Source: Cytophagaceae bacterium
GTDB lineage: Bacteria > Bacteroidota > Bacteroidia > Cytophagales > Spirosomataceae
Length of the DNA stretch: 64,000 bases
Direction of reading: 5' to 3'
Assembly (NCBI GenBank): GCA_027491315.1
Contig: JAIXWL010000008.1
Span: 1 to 64,000, forward strand
The notes beneath the pieces are model-generated. The model made no database searches. It worked only from the letters and a program-made list of their open reading frames with translations, and was not told the origin of the DNA. Both the position numbers and the translations under genes were made by a program. This document shows, piece by piece, positions 24,165-33,140 of the stretch; the stretch's first letter is position 1, and each line of letters starts with the position of its first letter.

Positions 24165-26849
24165 ATGAAAAATAGATATTTAATGAATCGAGTTAACGCG
24201 TGCCAATTACAATGGAAATCATTGGGCTTGTTTTTCAGTTTGATGATGATTGTAAGTCAAGGTGTATTAGCTCAAGGCTTGGGTGGGCGTCTTTTTTCCA
24301 CTACACCTAGCAGTGCAGAACCTACATTTTCCTATTCATTGCCCCAAGAATATACCATTGGGGGGATTTCTATCTCTGGATCCCAATTTTATGATGCTAA
24401 TTCCATGGTAAACATTTCAGGTTTACAGGTGGGAGATAAAATTAAAGTTCCCGGAGATGCCATAGCTTCTGCTATCAAGAAGATCATGGATCAGGGTATT
24501 TTGGAAGATGTTGAGATTTTTGCCGAAAAAGTAGAAGGAGAGAAAATATGGTTGCGAATCCAATTGAAGGAGCGGCCTCGTTTATTTGCCATTACCTACG
24601 ACGGGATTAGAAAGGGAGAAAGAGAGACTTTGAATGAAAAAGTAAAAGCCTACAAAGGGAAAATAATTACAGAAACACTGCGTAAAAATCTTGAATTAGT
24701 TATTCGTAAATATTACCAAGAAAAGGGTCGTTTAAATGTTACTACCAAATCCGTTGTAAAAACGGATACCACCAAAGGAAATAACGCCACCTTGATTGTT
24801 ACGGTTAATAAAGGTGAAAAAGTTAAGGTACATAAAATAATTTTAGACGGAATAGAGCCTTCCCAACAATCGCTTATTTTGAGAAAAATTAAAAACACCA
24901 AGCAAGTTCGGTTTGGTCGTATTTTTAAGCCATCAAAGTTTGTTCCTAAGAAGTGGGATGAAGATAAAGAGAAACTTTTGGCAGCCATGAATAAATTGGG
25001 TTTCCGTGATTTCCAATTGATTTCTGATTCCGTTTACCGTCATGATAATGAATCGGTTAACTTGAAGGTCAAATTAGTTCAAGGTCGTAAATATTACTAT
25101 CGAAATATCTTTTTTGAAGGAAACTACATTTATCCAGACTCCGTTTTGAAGGATGTATTGGGAGTCAAAAAAGGGGATGTGTATAATACCGAGGAATTAG
25201 ATAAAAAAATGGGAGGAAATCCAGGAGAGGATTTGAGTTCGGTTTACATGGATAATGGGTATTTATATTACAATGCAGAACCCGTTGAAACGTCCATCGT
25301 AGGTGATTCCATAGATTTAACCATTCGAATTTCAGAGGGAAAACAGGCTACCATCAACAAAGTGATTTTGAATGGTAATACCAAAACTTCTGACCACGTG
25401 GTGATGCGTGAGATTCGTACCTTACCAGGTCAAAAATTTAATAAATCAGCCATTATTCGTACGGTTCGTGAGTTATCTCAAATTGGCTATTTTAACCCAG
25501 AAAAAATCTCGCCCAATCCTCAGCCTCGTGCCGATGGAACAGTGGATATTGAGTATAATGTGGAGGAAAAGCCTTCCGATCAGATTGAATTGTCTGGAGG
25601 TTGGGGTGGTTACGTGGGTTTTGTAGGAACCCTTGGAGTGGTCTTTAACAACTTCTCCGCTAAAAATTTAACCAATTGGTCAGCTTGGCGACCATTACCA
25701 GCTGGAGATGGTCAAAAATTGGCGGTTCGTTTTCAGGCCAATGGAGTGGCATTTCAAAATTATAGTTTGACTTTCACTGAACCATGGTTGGGAGGTAAAA
25801 AGCCTAACTCGTTTTCTATTGCATTAAATCGTAGTATTTCTTACCCATATCAGTTTAGAACGACAGGTTATGGTGGACAAGGTCTTGGTGGGGGACTTGG
25901 TGGTCTAGGTGGTGGATTTGGCGGCTATGGTGGTTATGGTGGCTACGGCGGATATGGTGGTTATGGAGGTTATGGCGGCTATGGTGGCTATCAAAGTTAT
26001 TCTGTGCCAGATTCATTGTTATCGGCTCACTTCAATGTGAATAGTATTACTTTCAGTTTAGGAAAGCGTTTGAAATGGCCGGATGATTATTTCTCTTTGA
26101 GTCACTCTTTATCATTTTCGCAATATGACGTAGACCGTTACTATACTTGGGCTTATCCTCAAGGTATTTCTACTTCGGTTACTTTCATGACTAACTTTTC
26201 TAGAAATAGTATAGACAACCCTACATTTGCTCGTTCAGGATCTAGTTTTTCATTGACAGCATCCTTAACTCCACCTTATTCTTTATTAGGAGGAAATAAA
26301 TCAGGTCAATTGATTGAGTACCATAAATGGATGTTAGATGCTAGTTGGTTTAGTCCATTAGCTGGTAAATTTGTCCTTCATACGCGTGCTCACTTAGGTT
26401 TCTTGGGCTCTTATGGTGGAAAAGAAACAACTCGATTTGAACGATTTGACTTAGGAGGTTCAGGTATGGTTCAAGGTTTTTCTTTCAATCGTGATATCGT
26501 AGGTTTAAGAGGTTATAAAGATCGTGTTATTGGACCATCTGGATCATATGGAAATGGGGGAGTGGCGTACAACAAGTTTGTGATGGAAGTTCGTTATCCT
26601 GTATCCTTAAATCCTTCTGCGACTATTTTTGTATTGGGTTTTGCTGAGGGAGGAAATAACTTCTCTAGCTTATCTGATTACAATCCTTTTAACTTGTACA
26701 AGTCAGCAGGATTTGGAGCACGTATATTTATGCCGGCCTTTGGTATGATTGGTATTGATTATGGTTTTGGATTTGATAAACCAAGACCAGGAGATAGTGA
26801 TTTTGGACGCCAGGCCTTTACCTTCTCTATCGGTCAACAGATTCGATAG
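24165..26849 (+). CDS. bamA: Outer-membrane assembly factor BamA
   Basis: BamA inserts beta-barrel proteins into the outer membrane. The 894-residue protein has a signal peptide (residues 1-36, ending in GVLAQG) and about five POTRA domains up to residue 470. A C-terminal 16-strand barrel follows and ends in FSIGQQIR. The conserved barrel motif FxRGF/Y appears in the region VGLRGYKDRVIGP. A striking insertion of glycine-tyrosine repeats (GGYGGY) lies at about residues 568-608, encoded by a 9-nt repeating unit. The second in-frame ATG at 24183 is an alternative start. It is flanked by uppS and two ompH genes, the standard envelope biogenesis group. Confidence 0.95.
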   Translation: MKNRYLMNRVNACQLQWKSLGLFFSLMMIVSQGVLAQGLGGRLFSTTPSSAEPTFSYSLPQEYTIGGISISGSQFYDANSMVNISGLQVGDKIKVPGDAIASAIKKIMDQGILEDVEIFAEKVEGEKIWLRIQLKERPRLFAITYDGIRKGERETLNEKVKAYKGKIITETLRKNLELVIRKYYQEKGRLNVTTKSVVKTDTTKGNNATLIVTVNKGEKVKVHKIILDGIEPSQQSLILRKIKNTKQVRFGRIFKPSKFVPKKWDEDKEKLLAAMNKLGFRDFQLISDSVYRHDNESVNLKVKLVQGRKYYYRNIFFEGNYIYPDSVLKDVLGVKKGDVYNTEELDKKMGGNPGEDLSSVYMDNGYLYYNAEPVETSIVGDSIDLTIRISEGKQATINKVILNGNTKTSDHVVMREIRTLPGQKFNKSAIIRTVRELSQIGYFNPEKISPNPQPRADGTVDIEYNVEEKPSDQIELSGGWGGYVGFVGTLGVVFNNFSAKNLTNWSAWRPLPAGDGQKLAVRFQANGVAFQNYSLTFTEPWLGGKKPNSFSIALNRSISYPYQFRTTGYGGQGLGGGLGGLGGGFGGYGGYGGYGGYGGYGGYGGYGGYQSYSVPDSLLSAHFNVNSITFSLGKRLKWPDDYFSLSHSLSFSQYDVDRYYTWAYPQGISTSVTFMTNFSRNSIDNPTFARSGSSFSLTASLTPPYSLLGGNKSGQLIEYHKWMLDASWFSPLAGKFVLHTRAHLGFLGSYGGKETTRFERFDLGGSGMVQGFSFNRDIVGLRGYKDRVIGPSGSYGNGGVAYNKFVMEVRYPVSLNPSATIFVLGFAEGGNNFSSLSDYNPFNLYKSAGFGARIFMPAFGMIGIDYGFGFDKPRPGDSDFGRQAFTFSIGQQIR
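25870..25992 (+). repeat. In-frame Gly-Gly-Tyr coding repeat in bamA
   Basis: About 120 nt encode a glycine-rich tract, first GGQGLGGGLGGLGGG and then eight near-identical 9-nt units encoding GGY. The synonymous codons vary (GGT/GGC/GGA, TAT/TAC), so it is not a simple clonal expansion. All units are multiples of three, so length changes would keep the bamA frame. It falls in the barrel part, probably in a surface loop. Confidence 0.85.
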
Positions 26850-26866
26850 TGATTTAGCAGCAGACA

Positions 26867-27442
26867 ATGAAAAAGTCGATTTTTTTATTAATTTTGATGC
26901 TTACGGTGCTAGGACAAAGGTCTTTTGCCCAGAAATTTGGATACATTGATTCTGAATTTATTACGTCTAAAATGCCAGAATATAAGCAGGTGCAGGCTAA
27001 GATAGATCAGATGACTAAACAATGGATTCAGGAGATTTCGAGTAAAAATGAGGAAGTCGCTAAATTGGAGCGGGAATATAAGTTAGAAGAACTTCTTTTG
27101 ACAGAAGATTTACGCCAGCAAAGGTTAAATCTAATCCGTCAAAAAGACAATGAAGCCAAGACCTTTCAAAATCGAATATTTGGAACAGAAGGTGAATTGT
27201 TTAAGTTTAAGCAAGCAGCTTTGAAACCTATCTTGGATGAAGTGTCTAAAGCGGTTGAAAAAGTAGTTCGTCAAAAGCGACTCGATTTCTTATTTGATAA
27301 GGCAAATGATGGATTGGCTATGATTTATACCAATCCGGTACACGACTATTCTGATTACGTATTGGAAGAATTGGGATTGGAACTAGATCCTAATTTGGTC
27401 GATAAAGCAACTGATAAAAGTAAACCAGTAAAAGAAAATTAA
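26867..27442 (+). CDS. OmpH/Skp family periplasmic chaperone (copy 1)
   Basis: This is a Skp-like chaperone that holds unfolded outer-membrane proteins in the periplasm. The 191-residue protein has a signal peptide (IFLLILMLTVLGQRSFAQ) and the family start FGYIDSEFI. A long charged helical arm lies at about residues 45-115 and the C-terminal body is LDFLFDKAN followed by the YSDYVLEELGL end. It sits 17 nt after bamA and 19 nt before a second copy, consistent with an operon supplying Bam clients. Confidence 0.9.
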   Translation: MKKSIFLLILMLTVLGQRSFAQKFGYIDSEFITSKMPEYKQVQAKIDQMTKQWIQEISSKNEEVAKLEREYKLEELLLTEDLRQQRLNLIRQKDNEAKTFQNRIFGTEGELFKFKQAALKPILDEVSKAVEKVVRQKRLDFLFDKANDGLAMIYTNPVHDYSDYVLEELGLELDPNLVDKATDKSKPVKEN

Positions 27443-27461
27443 TAATCAATTAAACAAACGT

Positions 27462-28064
27462 ATGAAAACCAAATTTTTGTTGGCCATGGGCCTAGTGTTC
27501 GGAATGGCTGTTTTGCCTCTTAAGGCGCAGATTAAGATCGGATTTATCAATGCAGATTACATATTAAGTCAAATGCCTGAAGCTAAACAAGTGGAAGAGG
27601 ATTTGAAAAATACGCAAAAGCAATATGAGACTTTGTACCAAGGTAAGGTAAAAGACTTTCAAGATAAATTAGCTGTATTTGAAAAATTGCCTGCTAGTAC
27701 TGCTGATATCATTAAACAAGATAGAGAAAAGGAATTACAGAACCTTCAAACTTCTATTCAAGAGTTCCAACAAAATTCTCAATCTTCTTTACAAAAGAAG
27801 CAAGCACAATTGTTGCAGCCTTTGTTGAAGAAAATAGAGGAAAATATGCATGCGGTGGCTAATGAAAATGCTTACACCTATGTATTTAATTACGATGCAG
27901 GTATGGGTACCGCTCCAATCTTATTACACTATCCAGCTGATGCTAGCATCTCTGATTTAGTATTAAAGAAAATGGGTATTACGCCAAAGCCAGTAACAGC
28001 TACTCCAGCTGCAGCTACTACCACTCCAGCTACAAAAACAGCTACTCCAGCAACGAAGAAATAA
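27462..28064 (+). CDS. OmpH/Skp family periplasmic chaperone (copy 2)
   Basis: This is a second OmpH/Skp-like protein of 200 residues, directly after copy 1. It has a signal peptide (LAMGLVFGMAVLPLKAQ), the conserved IKIGFINADYILSQMPE segment and a helical arm rich in Lys and Gln. It ends in a low-complexity Pro/Thr/Ala/Lys tail (from about residue 175) that copy 1 lacks. The two are diverged duplicates, so they may serve different clients or form mixed trimers. A strong terminator follows. Confidence 0.9.
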   Translation: MKTKFLLAMGLVFGMAVLPLKAQIKIGFINADYILSQMPEAKQVEEDLKNTQKQYETLYQGKVKDFQDKLAVFEKLPASTADIIKQDREKELQNLQTSIQEFQQNSQSSLQKKQAQLLQPLLKKIEENMHAVANENAYTYVFNYDAGMGTAPILLHYPADASISDLVLKKMGITPKPVTATPAAATTTPATKTATPATKK

Positions 28065-28082
28065 GTATTATTTGTTGATAAA

Positions 28083-28115
28083 AAAGGGTGCAAGTCTGAC
28101 TTGCACCCTTTTTTT
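28083..28115 (+). terminator. Intrinsic terminator after the bamA-ompH cluster
   Basis: Perfect 13-bp arms AAAGGGTGCAAGT (28083-28095) and ACTTGCACCCTTT (28099-28111), a 3-nt loop and a T-run to 28115, 18 nt after the second ompH stop. Confidence 0.9.
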
Positions 28116-28271
28116 ATGTGTTCCAACTACTTGATTTTTTTCGAATCAGCGCTTATTATATCAAGTTATTGAATTGCTTTTGGCTTACATTTGTTAAGCC
28201 AGGTTTGCTTACTTTTTGCTCATTAGTTTTGAGTTTTTTCAGCTTTTTGATTTGTAAGCATTCAGGTTTTT

Positions 28272-28322
28272 CAAGCTTTGGGATTTGTCAAGCCTTGGGA
28301 TTTGTCTAGCTTTTAGATTTGT
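28272..28322. repeat. Three 17-nt tandem repeats
   Basis: Units CAAGCTTTGGGATTTGT (28272-28288), CAAGCCTTGGGATTTGT (28289-28305) and CTAGCTTTTAGATTTGT (28306-28322) are contiguous, and CAACTTTT continues into the next palindrome. A degenerate relative lies just upstream (28240-28256). It is part of the gene-free stretch 28065-28451, together with the palindrome and the CTCCTAG array that follow. Confidence 0.75.
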
Positions 28323-28347
28323 CAACTTTTAAAAAGTTGACAAATCT
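28315..28347. repeat. 16-bp perfect palindrome with a 1-nt centre
   Basis: AGATTTGTCAACTTTT (28315-28330) and AAAAGTTGACAAATCT (28332-28347) are exact inverted copies around one A. It lies between convergent genes, about 105 nt downstream of the helicase stop. It has no T-run on either side, so it is not a normal terminator. Its left arm includes the end of the last 17-nt repeat unit. Confidence 0.8.
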
Positions 28348-28409
28348 CCTAGTTCCCTAATCCCTAATCTCCTAGTCTCCTAGCTCCCTAGTCTCCAAGT
28401 CCCCTAGTT
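28343..28409. repeat. Degenerate CTCCTAGT/CCCTAAT array
   Basis: About eight units of 7-9 nt (CTCCTAGTT, CCCTAAT, CCCTAAT, CTCCTAGT, CTCCTAG, CTCCCTAGT, CTCCAAGT, CCCCTAGTT) fill 28346-28409. It is a pyrimidine-rich degenerate array in the gene-free space between the ompH terminator and the helicase gene. Confidence 0.65.
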
Positions 28410-28451
28410 ATATTTGATGACCAACACCCCATCAATTAGGGAAGCTCAAGC

Positions 28452-29786
28452 CTATGCTTTTCCCCCTTGGTATTTATTCTTTTTCCAACCCGTATAAGGC
28501 GTATTCTTTTTGGGTTCAAAGGTGCCAGAAGTATTTGCACCCGCGGCCCCACCTGTTCTAGGTGTTCCACTATTTCTATGAGAGGAACTAGCATTCGCTG
28601 CCCTTGGCGGTCTTTGTGGCTTAGCGGCCTTCTTTGCAATGGTATGGTTCATTAATGGATAAGGATGATCCTCTATAACAGGGATTTGTTTACCTATTAA
28701 TTTTTGAATATCTCTTAAATATTCTTTTTCTTCTGCTTCGCAAAACCCAATGGCTATGCCGCTAGCCCCCGCCCTTCCTGTACGACCAATTCGGTGTACA
28801 TAAGATTCAGGTATGTTCGGAAGCTCGTAATTAATTACGTGGGTTAATTCATCAATATCAATACCTCGAGCCGCAATATCTGTTGCTACCAATACCCGCG
28901 TAAGTTTGGATTTAAAATTATTCAAGGCTGTTTGACGGGCATTCTGTGATTTGTTTCCGTGTATGGCCTGCGAATTAACTCCAGCTTTGGTTAAATCTTT
29001 GGCTACTCGGTCAGCACCATGCTTTGTTCTTGTAAATACCAAAGCTCTTTCAATGGATTTATCCTTGAGAATATCGATTAATAATTTTCGTTTATTGTCC
29101 TTATCAACAAAATAAATCACCTGATTAATTGTGTTTGCCGTGGATGAGACGGGAGTCACTTCCACTTTTGAAGGATTGACTAAAATACTGTTTGCCAACT
29201 CAACAATAGCTGGGGGCATCGTAGCGGAAAAGAACAATGATTGACGTCTTTGTGGTAACCTAGCAATCACTTTCTTTACATCATGAACAAAGCCCATGTC
29301 CAACATTCGATCTGCTTCATCCAATACAAAGAACTGTATATTTTGGAGACTAATGATTTTTTGATTCATCAGATCCAATAATCGACCTGGAGTGGCTACT
29401 AATATATCTACACCAGCACGTAATGATTCCACTTGACTATGCTGACTAACCCCGCCAAAGATCACTTTGTAGCGCAAATTGGTGTTTTTACCATAACTTT
29501 CGAAACTTTCACCAATTTGAATAGCTAATTCTCGAGTAGGGGTCAAAATAAGACTTCTAATTAGCCTTTTGCCTGCAGGTAAGTGTTTGTCTTGAGTTAA
29601 TAGTTGAATAATTGGTATCGCAAATGCAGCCGTTTTACCTGTACCTGTTTGCGCACATCCCAATAAATCTTTTCTGTCCAAAACCAAAGGAATGGCTTGA
29701 GCTTGAATAGGGGTGGGGGTTGTATACCCTTCTGATTGTAAAGCCTTCAGAATAGGCTCAATTAAATTTAATTTTTCAAATGACAT
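28452..29786 (-). CDS. DEAD-box RNA helicase (RhlE-like)
   Basis: This is an ATP-dependent RNA helicase. The 444-residue protein has the Q motif (TPTPIQAQAIP), Walker A AQTGTGKT (45-52), PTRELA, DEAD at 156-159 and SAT at 187-189. HRIGRTGRAG comes in the second RecA fold. After about residue 380 it has a basic, low-complexity tail rich in Arg, Ser, Gly and Asn, typical of RhlE-like proteins acting in ribosome assembly or cold adaptation. The ATG at 29786 has a small inverted repeat just upstream. Confidence 0.93.
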   Translation of the reverse strand: MSFEKLNLIEPILKALQSEGYTTPTPIQAQAIPLVLDRKDLLGCAQTGTGKTAAFAIPIIQLLTQDKHLPAGKRLIRSLILTPTRELAIQIGESFESYGKNTNLRYKVIFGGVSQHSQVESLRAGVDILVATPGRLLDLMNQKIISLQNIQFFVLDEADRMLDMGFVHDVKKVIARLPQRRQSLFFSATMPPAIVELANSILVNPSKVEVTPVSSTANTINQVIYFVDKDNKRKLLIDILKDKSIERALVFTRTKHGADRVAKDLTKAGVNSQAIHGNKSQNARQTALNNFKSKLTRVLVATDIAARGIDIDELTHVINYELPNIPESYVHRIGRTGRAGASGIAIGFCEAEEKEYLRDIQKLIGKQIPVIEDHPYPLMNHTIAKKAAKPQRPPRAANASSSHRNSGTPRTGGAAGANTSGTFEPKKNTPYTGWKKNKYQGGKA

Positions 29787-29803
29787 ATTGCCTTTTTGTT
29801 TAT

Positions 29804-29838
29804 CGACCGGGTTGTTTTGATTTCTTGATCACCGGTCG
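29804..29838. repeat. Inverted repeat in the helicase leader region
   Basis: CGACCGG (29804-29810) and CCGGTCG (29832-29838), 7 bp perfect with a 21-nt loop, lie just upstream of the minus-strand helicase ATG (29786). If the mRNA starts further upstream, this would fold near the ribosome-binding region. It is suggestive only. Confidence 0.35.
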
Positions 29839-29874
29839 GACGAAAAGGAACTCGTTGTCTGAAATGTAGACGTA

Positions 29875-30351
29875 TTATTTTTTAAGAAATGCAGCAAACA
29901 TCCAAATTAATTTCTCCTGGTCACGTATGTAATCGCTCATGAGGGCGTTTGTCCCCTCGTCTTGAGCATCAGAGGCTAAATTCAATAATTCTCTTTCCAA
30001 AAGGATAAGCGCTTGAAAACCTTCTAAAATATGGCTTAGAGCTTCTTTTCCATCCGATACATGCTTGACTTCTTTAATGGTCGAATGAGACACATAATCC
30101 GTAAAAGAATGTAATGGGGTATGGCCTAACGTTAGAATACGTTCTGCGATTTCATCAATTTTCAACAAAGCATCATTATAAATTTCTTCAAATTTCAAAT
30201 GCAATTCAAAAAACTTATCACCCGAAATGTTCCAATGGAAACCTCGAGCATTGATATAAAGAATTTGATAATCTGCTAAAAGGATATTCAATTTAGCGGC
30301 TAGTTCTTTTGACTTTTGACTGTCTAGTCCGATAAGATTCGTGTTAGCCAT
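29875..30351 (-). CDS. dps: Dps-family DNA-protecting ferritin
   Basis: Dps forms dodecamers that oxidise and store iron and shield DNA in starvation or oxidative stress. The 158-residue protein has the ferroxidase pattern ARGFHWNISGDKFFELHLKFEEIYND at residues 35-60 (H39, H51, E55/E56 region) and ends in FAAFLKK. The ATG at 30351 gives MANTNLIGLD, the usual short N-terminus; the longer frame to 30426 lacks a good start. It is a single gene between the helicase and a TauE/SafE gene. Confidence 0.92.
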   Translation of the reverse strand: MANTNLIGLDSQKSKELAAKLNILLADYQILYINARGFHWNISGDKFFELHLKFEEIYNDALLKIDEIAERILTLGHTPLHSFTDYVSHSTIKEVKHVSDGKEALSHILEGFQALILLERELLNLASDAQDEGTNALMSDYIRDQEKLIWMFAAFLKK

Positions 30352-30517
30352 AGAAATAAAAATGCATGTTAAGCTAATGTATCCAACGACATCATGACGA
30401 AAATGGTTCAATACTTTCTGAGCCATTCACTGAATACCCGCGCAATTTCGACATTATTCAGCTAGAAACCTGTATTTGTGCTAAAAATATGTCAAATGTC
30501 AGTAAATAAGATTTTTT

Positions 30518-31246
30518 TTATTCTTGAAAATAATGAACCGTCTGAAGGATGGTCGTAATAATTATCACCGATAAAACGATGTATCGAAAGGCATTTTCGG
30601 ATATTTTGGTTAAAATGATTTTACCAATGTATGTCCCTAAAATACTGATGATAATCAAAAAAGGAATGAGAATGATATGTTCCCGGTGGAAGTAACCTTG
30701 TGAAATATATACAACTGCTCTGCTCAGGTCTACTCCAAAATCAATGACCGCAGATGTAGCGATAAATACATCTTTTTCTAATTGAAATGCGGCTAGGGTA
30801 ACACCTCGAATTGCCCCTCCTGTGCCAATTAAACCGGCTAAAAAGCCAGATATAGCTCCACCTGAATACAGGTTTTGATTGTTTTTTTGAATTCTCCGAT
30901 GAGCTCCTGACATTAAATAAATCGATAGAGCAAGGATGATGATATTCATGCTTAACTCAATCTTTTTTTGAGGAATTAAACTAGTTAATAATGCCCCCAA
31001 TATGACAAATAGGACTGCAGGTATGCCAAGTTTAATGACAATGTTTTTGTCTATTCCTTTTCTGAATAAAAGAATTTTGGAGGTATTACTAAATACATGA
31101 AATACTGCGGTTACTCCTAAAACGATTTTGAAATCTAAAATCAAAGAAGCCAGTGGAACAAATAGGATAGAAGAGCCGAATCCGCTAACCGTACCTATTA
31201 TTTCGGCCAATAGAGCAAGAAAAAAGAATAGAGTATGGGTTTCCAT
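30518..31246 (-). CDS. TauE/SafE family membrane permease
   Basis: This is a 242-residue membrane protein with about seven TM helices and the internal duplication typical of the TauE/SafE family. Recognisable parts are EIIGTVSGFGSSILFVPLASL at the N-terminus and GGAISGFLAGLIGTGGAIRG in the middle. Family members are proposed to export sulfite, sulfoacetate or other organic anions. No neighbour points to the substrate. It is followed on the plus side by lspA on the same strand, 30 nt away. Confidence 0.85.
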   Translation of the reverse strand: METHTLFFFLALLAEIIGTVSGFGSSILFVPLASLILDFKIVLGVTAVFHVFSNTSKILLFRKGIDKNIVIKLGIPAVLFVILGALLTSLIPQKKIELSMNIIILALSIYLMSGAHRRIQKNNQNLYSGGAISGFLAGLIGTGGAIRGVTLAAFQLEKDVFIATSAVIDFGVDLSRAVVYISQGYFHREHIILIPFLIIISILGTYIGKIILTKISENAFRYIVLSVIIITTILQTVHYFQE

Positions 31247-31276
31247 TCGTTGAATATACCAAATACTCGCTAGATT

Positions 31277-31927
31277 CTAATGGGAAGAATCTTCGTTTTC
31301 TTTAGATTCGATAGATTCCGAAATCAATTCTTTATTTTCTTCTGAGATATGTTTTTCTAGAAACCTATTTTGAAAGATCAAGAAAAGCACGACACCACAA
31401 AAAATGGAAGCGTCAGCAAAATTGAAAATGGGAGTAGAATAGTAGCTTCCTCCCCAAATGGGTATCCAGTTGGGTAAAATACCTTCCCAAATATCAAAGA
31501 AAAACATATCAATTACTTGACCGTGAAACCAGGTCATTGGAGCATTGGCAGGGGCATTATTGAACCATACGCCATAAAAAATGGAATCGATTAAGTTTCC
31601 GATGGCACCTCCCAAAATTAATCCCATACATACCAATAATCCGGAATGCATCTTTTTCTTGGTGAAACTATAAAGGTAATAGCCAATGCCAAACATCGCT
31701 ATGATGCGGAAAGTGGTCAGCATTAATTTGCCATAAATAGTGCCTAATTGAATACCAAAGGCCATACCCGGATTCAGGGTATAGTGTAACTTAAAATAGC
31801 TACCAATGATTTCAATTTGACCAAAATAACCTGGCTCCATGAAAAAATGCACAGATAATTTGATGGCTTGATCAATGAGAATAATAGCAATGCTGACTAA
31901 AAAGTAGCGGTAATTTTTCAACTTCAT
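31277..31927 (-). CDS. lspA: Lipoprotein signal peptidase
   Basis: LspA is the aspartic peptidase that cleaves signal peptides of diacylated prolipoproteins in the inner membrane. The 216-residue protein has four TM helices. Motifs are LIDQAIK near the N-terminus, GGAIGNLIDSIFYG with the first catalytic Asp region and FNFADASIFCG with the second. Extra residues lie between these motifs, as usual in Bacteroidota. A 35-residue Glu/Ser-rich tail follows. The ATG overlaps the proline dehydrogenase stop by 4 bases, so the two are coupled. Confidence 0.93.
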   Translation of the reverse strand: MKLKNYRYFLVSIAIILIDQAIKLSVHFFMEPGYFGQIEIIGSYFKLHYTLNPGMAFGIQLGTIYGKLMLTTFRIIAMFGIGYYLYSFTKKKMHSGLLVCMGLILGGAIGNLIDSIFYGVWFNNAPANAPMTWFHGQVIDMFFFDIWEGILPNWIPIWGGSYYSTPIFNFADASIFCGVVLFLIFQNRFLEKHISEENKELISESIESKENEDSSH

Positions 31928-33123
31928 AGGTTATTTCTTCGGCTCACTTCTTTTTGTAAAAGGGCAAACTCCCTGGATGTTTGTCCGGCAATAGAGCTAT
32001 TTTCTTCAGCTCGGCGGAATAGATAAGGCATTACTGCGGAAACAGGACCGTATGGTACATATTTGGCCACATTATACCCTGAAGACGCTAAATTGTAGGA
32101 AATATTATCTGACATTCCCAATAATTGAGCAAAATATATATGAGGATGATTTGATGGAATACCTTTTTCATCCATCCATTGGCATAATAATTGACAACTC
32201 TGCTCATTATGCGTCCCCACACAGAAATGCACTTGATCCAAGTGTTCCAAACATGCCTGAATGCCTAAATTAAAATCGCGGTCTGTTGCCTCTTTTTCTT
32301 TGTGCAAAGGTTCCGAATATTCGTCCTCATGTGCTCTTAATCGTTCTTTTTCCAAATAGGCACCGCGAACTAACTTCACCCCTAAAAAATAGGATTGATC
32401 GACGGCCTTTTGAATGGCCTGATGAAGATTTTCCAACATATCTACTCGATACATTTGGAAAGTGTTGAAAATGATGGCAGTTTTTTGATTAAATCGCTGC
32501 ATCATTTCGTAGCATAATTCATCTATGGTGTTTTGAATCCAACTTTCTTCCGCATCAATGAATAAACGAACCTGCTGATGGTATGCTTCTTGACAAATTT
32601 CAATCAAATATTCTTTGCTTTTGAGGAAATCTACTTCTTCCTCCTCCGTCAGTCCTTTTTCTGTTTGATATTTTTCTAATAGTTCACTATTAAAAATCCC
32701 CGTCATCTTGAAAACAGCAAAGGGTATAGCACTGTTTTCGTGTGATTGAACTATGGTTTTAAGTATTTCATTTTTAGTTAATTGAAAAGATTTGTCGTTT
32801 TCTTCTCCCTCAACCGAATAATCCAGAATGGTACCAATGTGAGCTTTATCAAGTTCATGAATGGTGGTTTGGCATTCCTGTATAGATTCTCCCCCACAAA
32901 ATTGGCCAAAAAGAGTAGTTTTTATTATTTTTTTAACAGGTAAATGTAAGAAAAGGAATAATTTGATGAAAAAAGTCCCTAACTTTACAAGCCAATTTTG
33001 GTTCATTATCGCAAAAATCCAATAGGACTTGCGAAGTTGAAAATCACTTTTAGAAGCAAAGGCGATTTGGGTGTCCTCAAAAGATAGCTTTTTCAAGTTT
33101 TTCGAAGATGTTTGGTGGGTCAT
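31924..33123 (-). CDS. Proline dehydrogenase
   Basis: This is an FAD-dependent proline dehydrogenase (PRODH) that oxidises proline to pyrroline-5-carboxylate. The 399-residue monofunctional protein, without the P5C dehydrogenase half of PutA, has the PRODH barrel motifs RLFIDAEESW and YFLGVKLVRGAYLEKER. VGTHNE and the C-terminal LFRRAEENSS substrate-binding segment complete it. It overlaps lspA by 4 bases. A TATATTTG motif on the minus strand (33141-33148) lies 17 nt upstream of the ATG, though with no clear -33. Confidence 0.92.
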   Translation of the reverse strand: MTHQTSSKNLKKLSFEDTQIAFASKSDFQLRKSYWIFAIMNQNWLVKLGTFFIKLFLFLHLPVKKIIKTTLFGQFCGGESIQECQTTIHELDKAHIGTILDYSVEGEENDKSFQLTKNEILKTIVQSHENSAIPFAVFKMTGIFNSELLEKYQTEKGLTEEEEVDFLKSKEYLIEICQEAYHQQVRLFIDAEESWIQNTIDELCYEMMQRFNQKTAIIFNTFQMYRVDMLENLHQAIQKAVDQSYFLGVKLVRGAYLEKERLRAHEDEYSEPLHKEKEATDRDFNLGIQACLEHLDQVHFCVGTHNEQSCQLLCQWMDEKGIPSNHPHIYFAQLLGMSDNISYNLASSGYNVAKYVPYGPVSAVMPYLFRRAEENSSIAGQTSREFALLQKEVSRRNNL

Positions 33124-33140
33124 TTTTTTTAAATTGCCTG

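Noticed and set aside
28118-28309. 63-codon frame downstream of the ompH terminator
   Set aside because: Overlaps the repeat region, has a low-complexity Phe/Leu/Ser composition and no recognisable domain.
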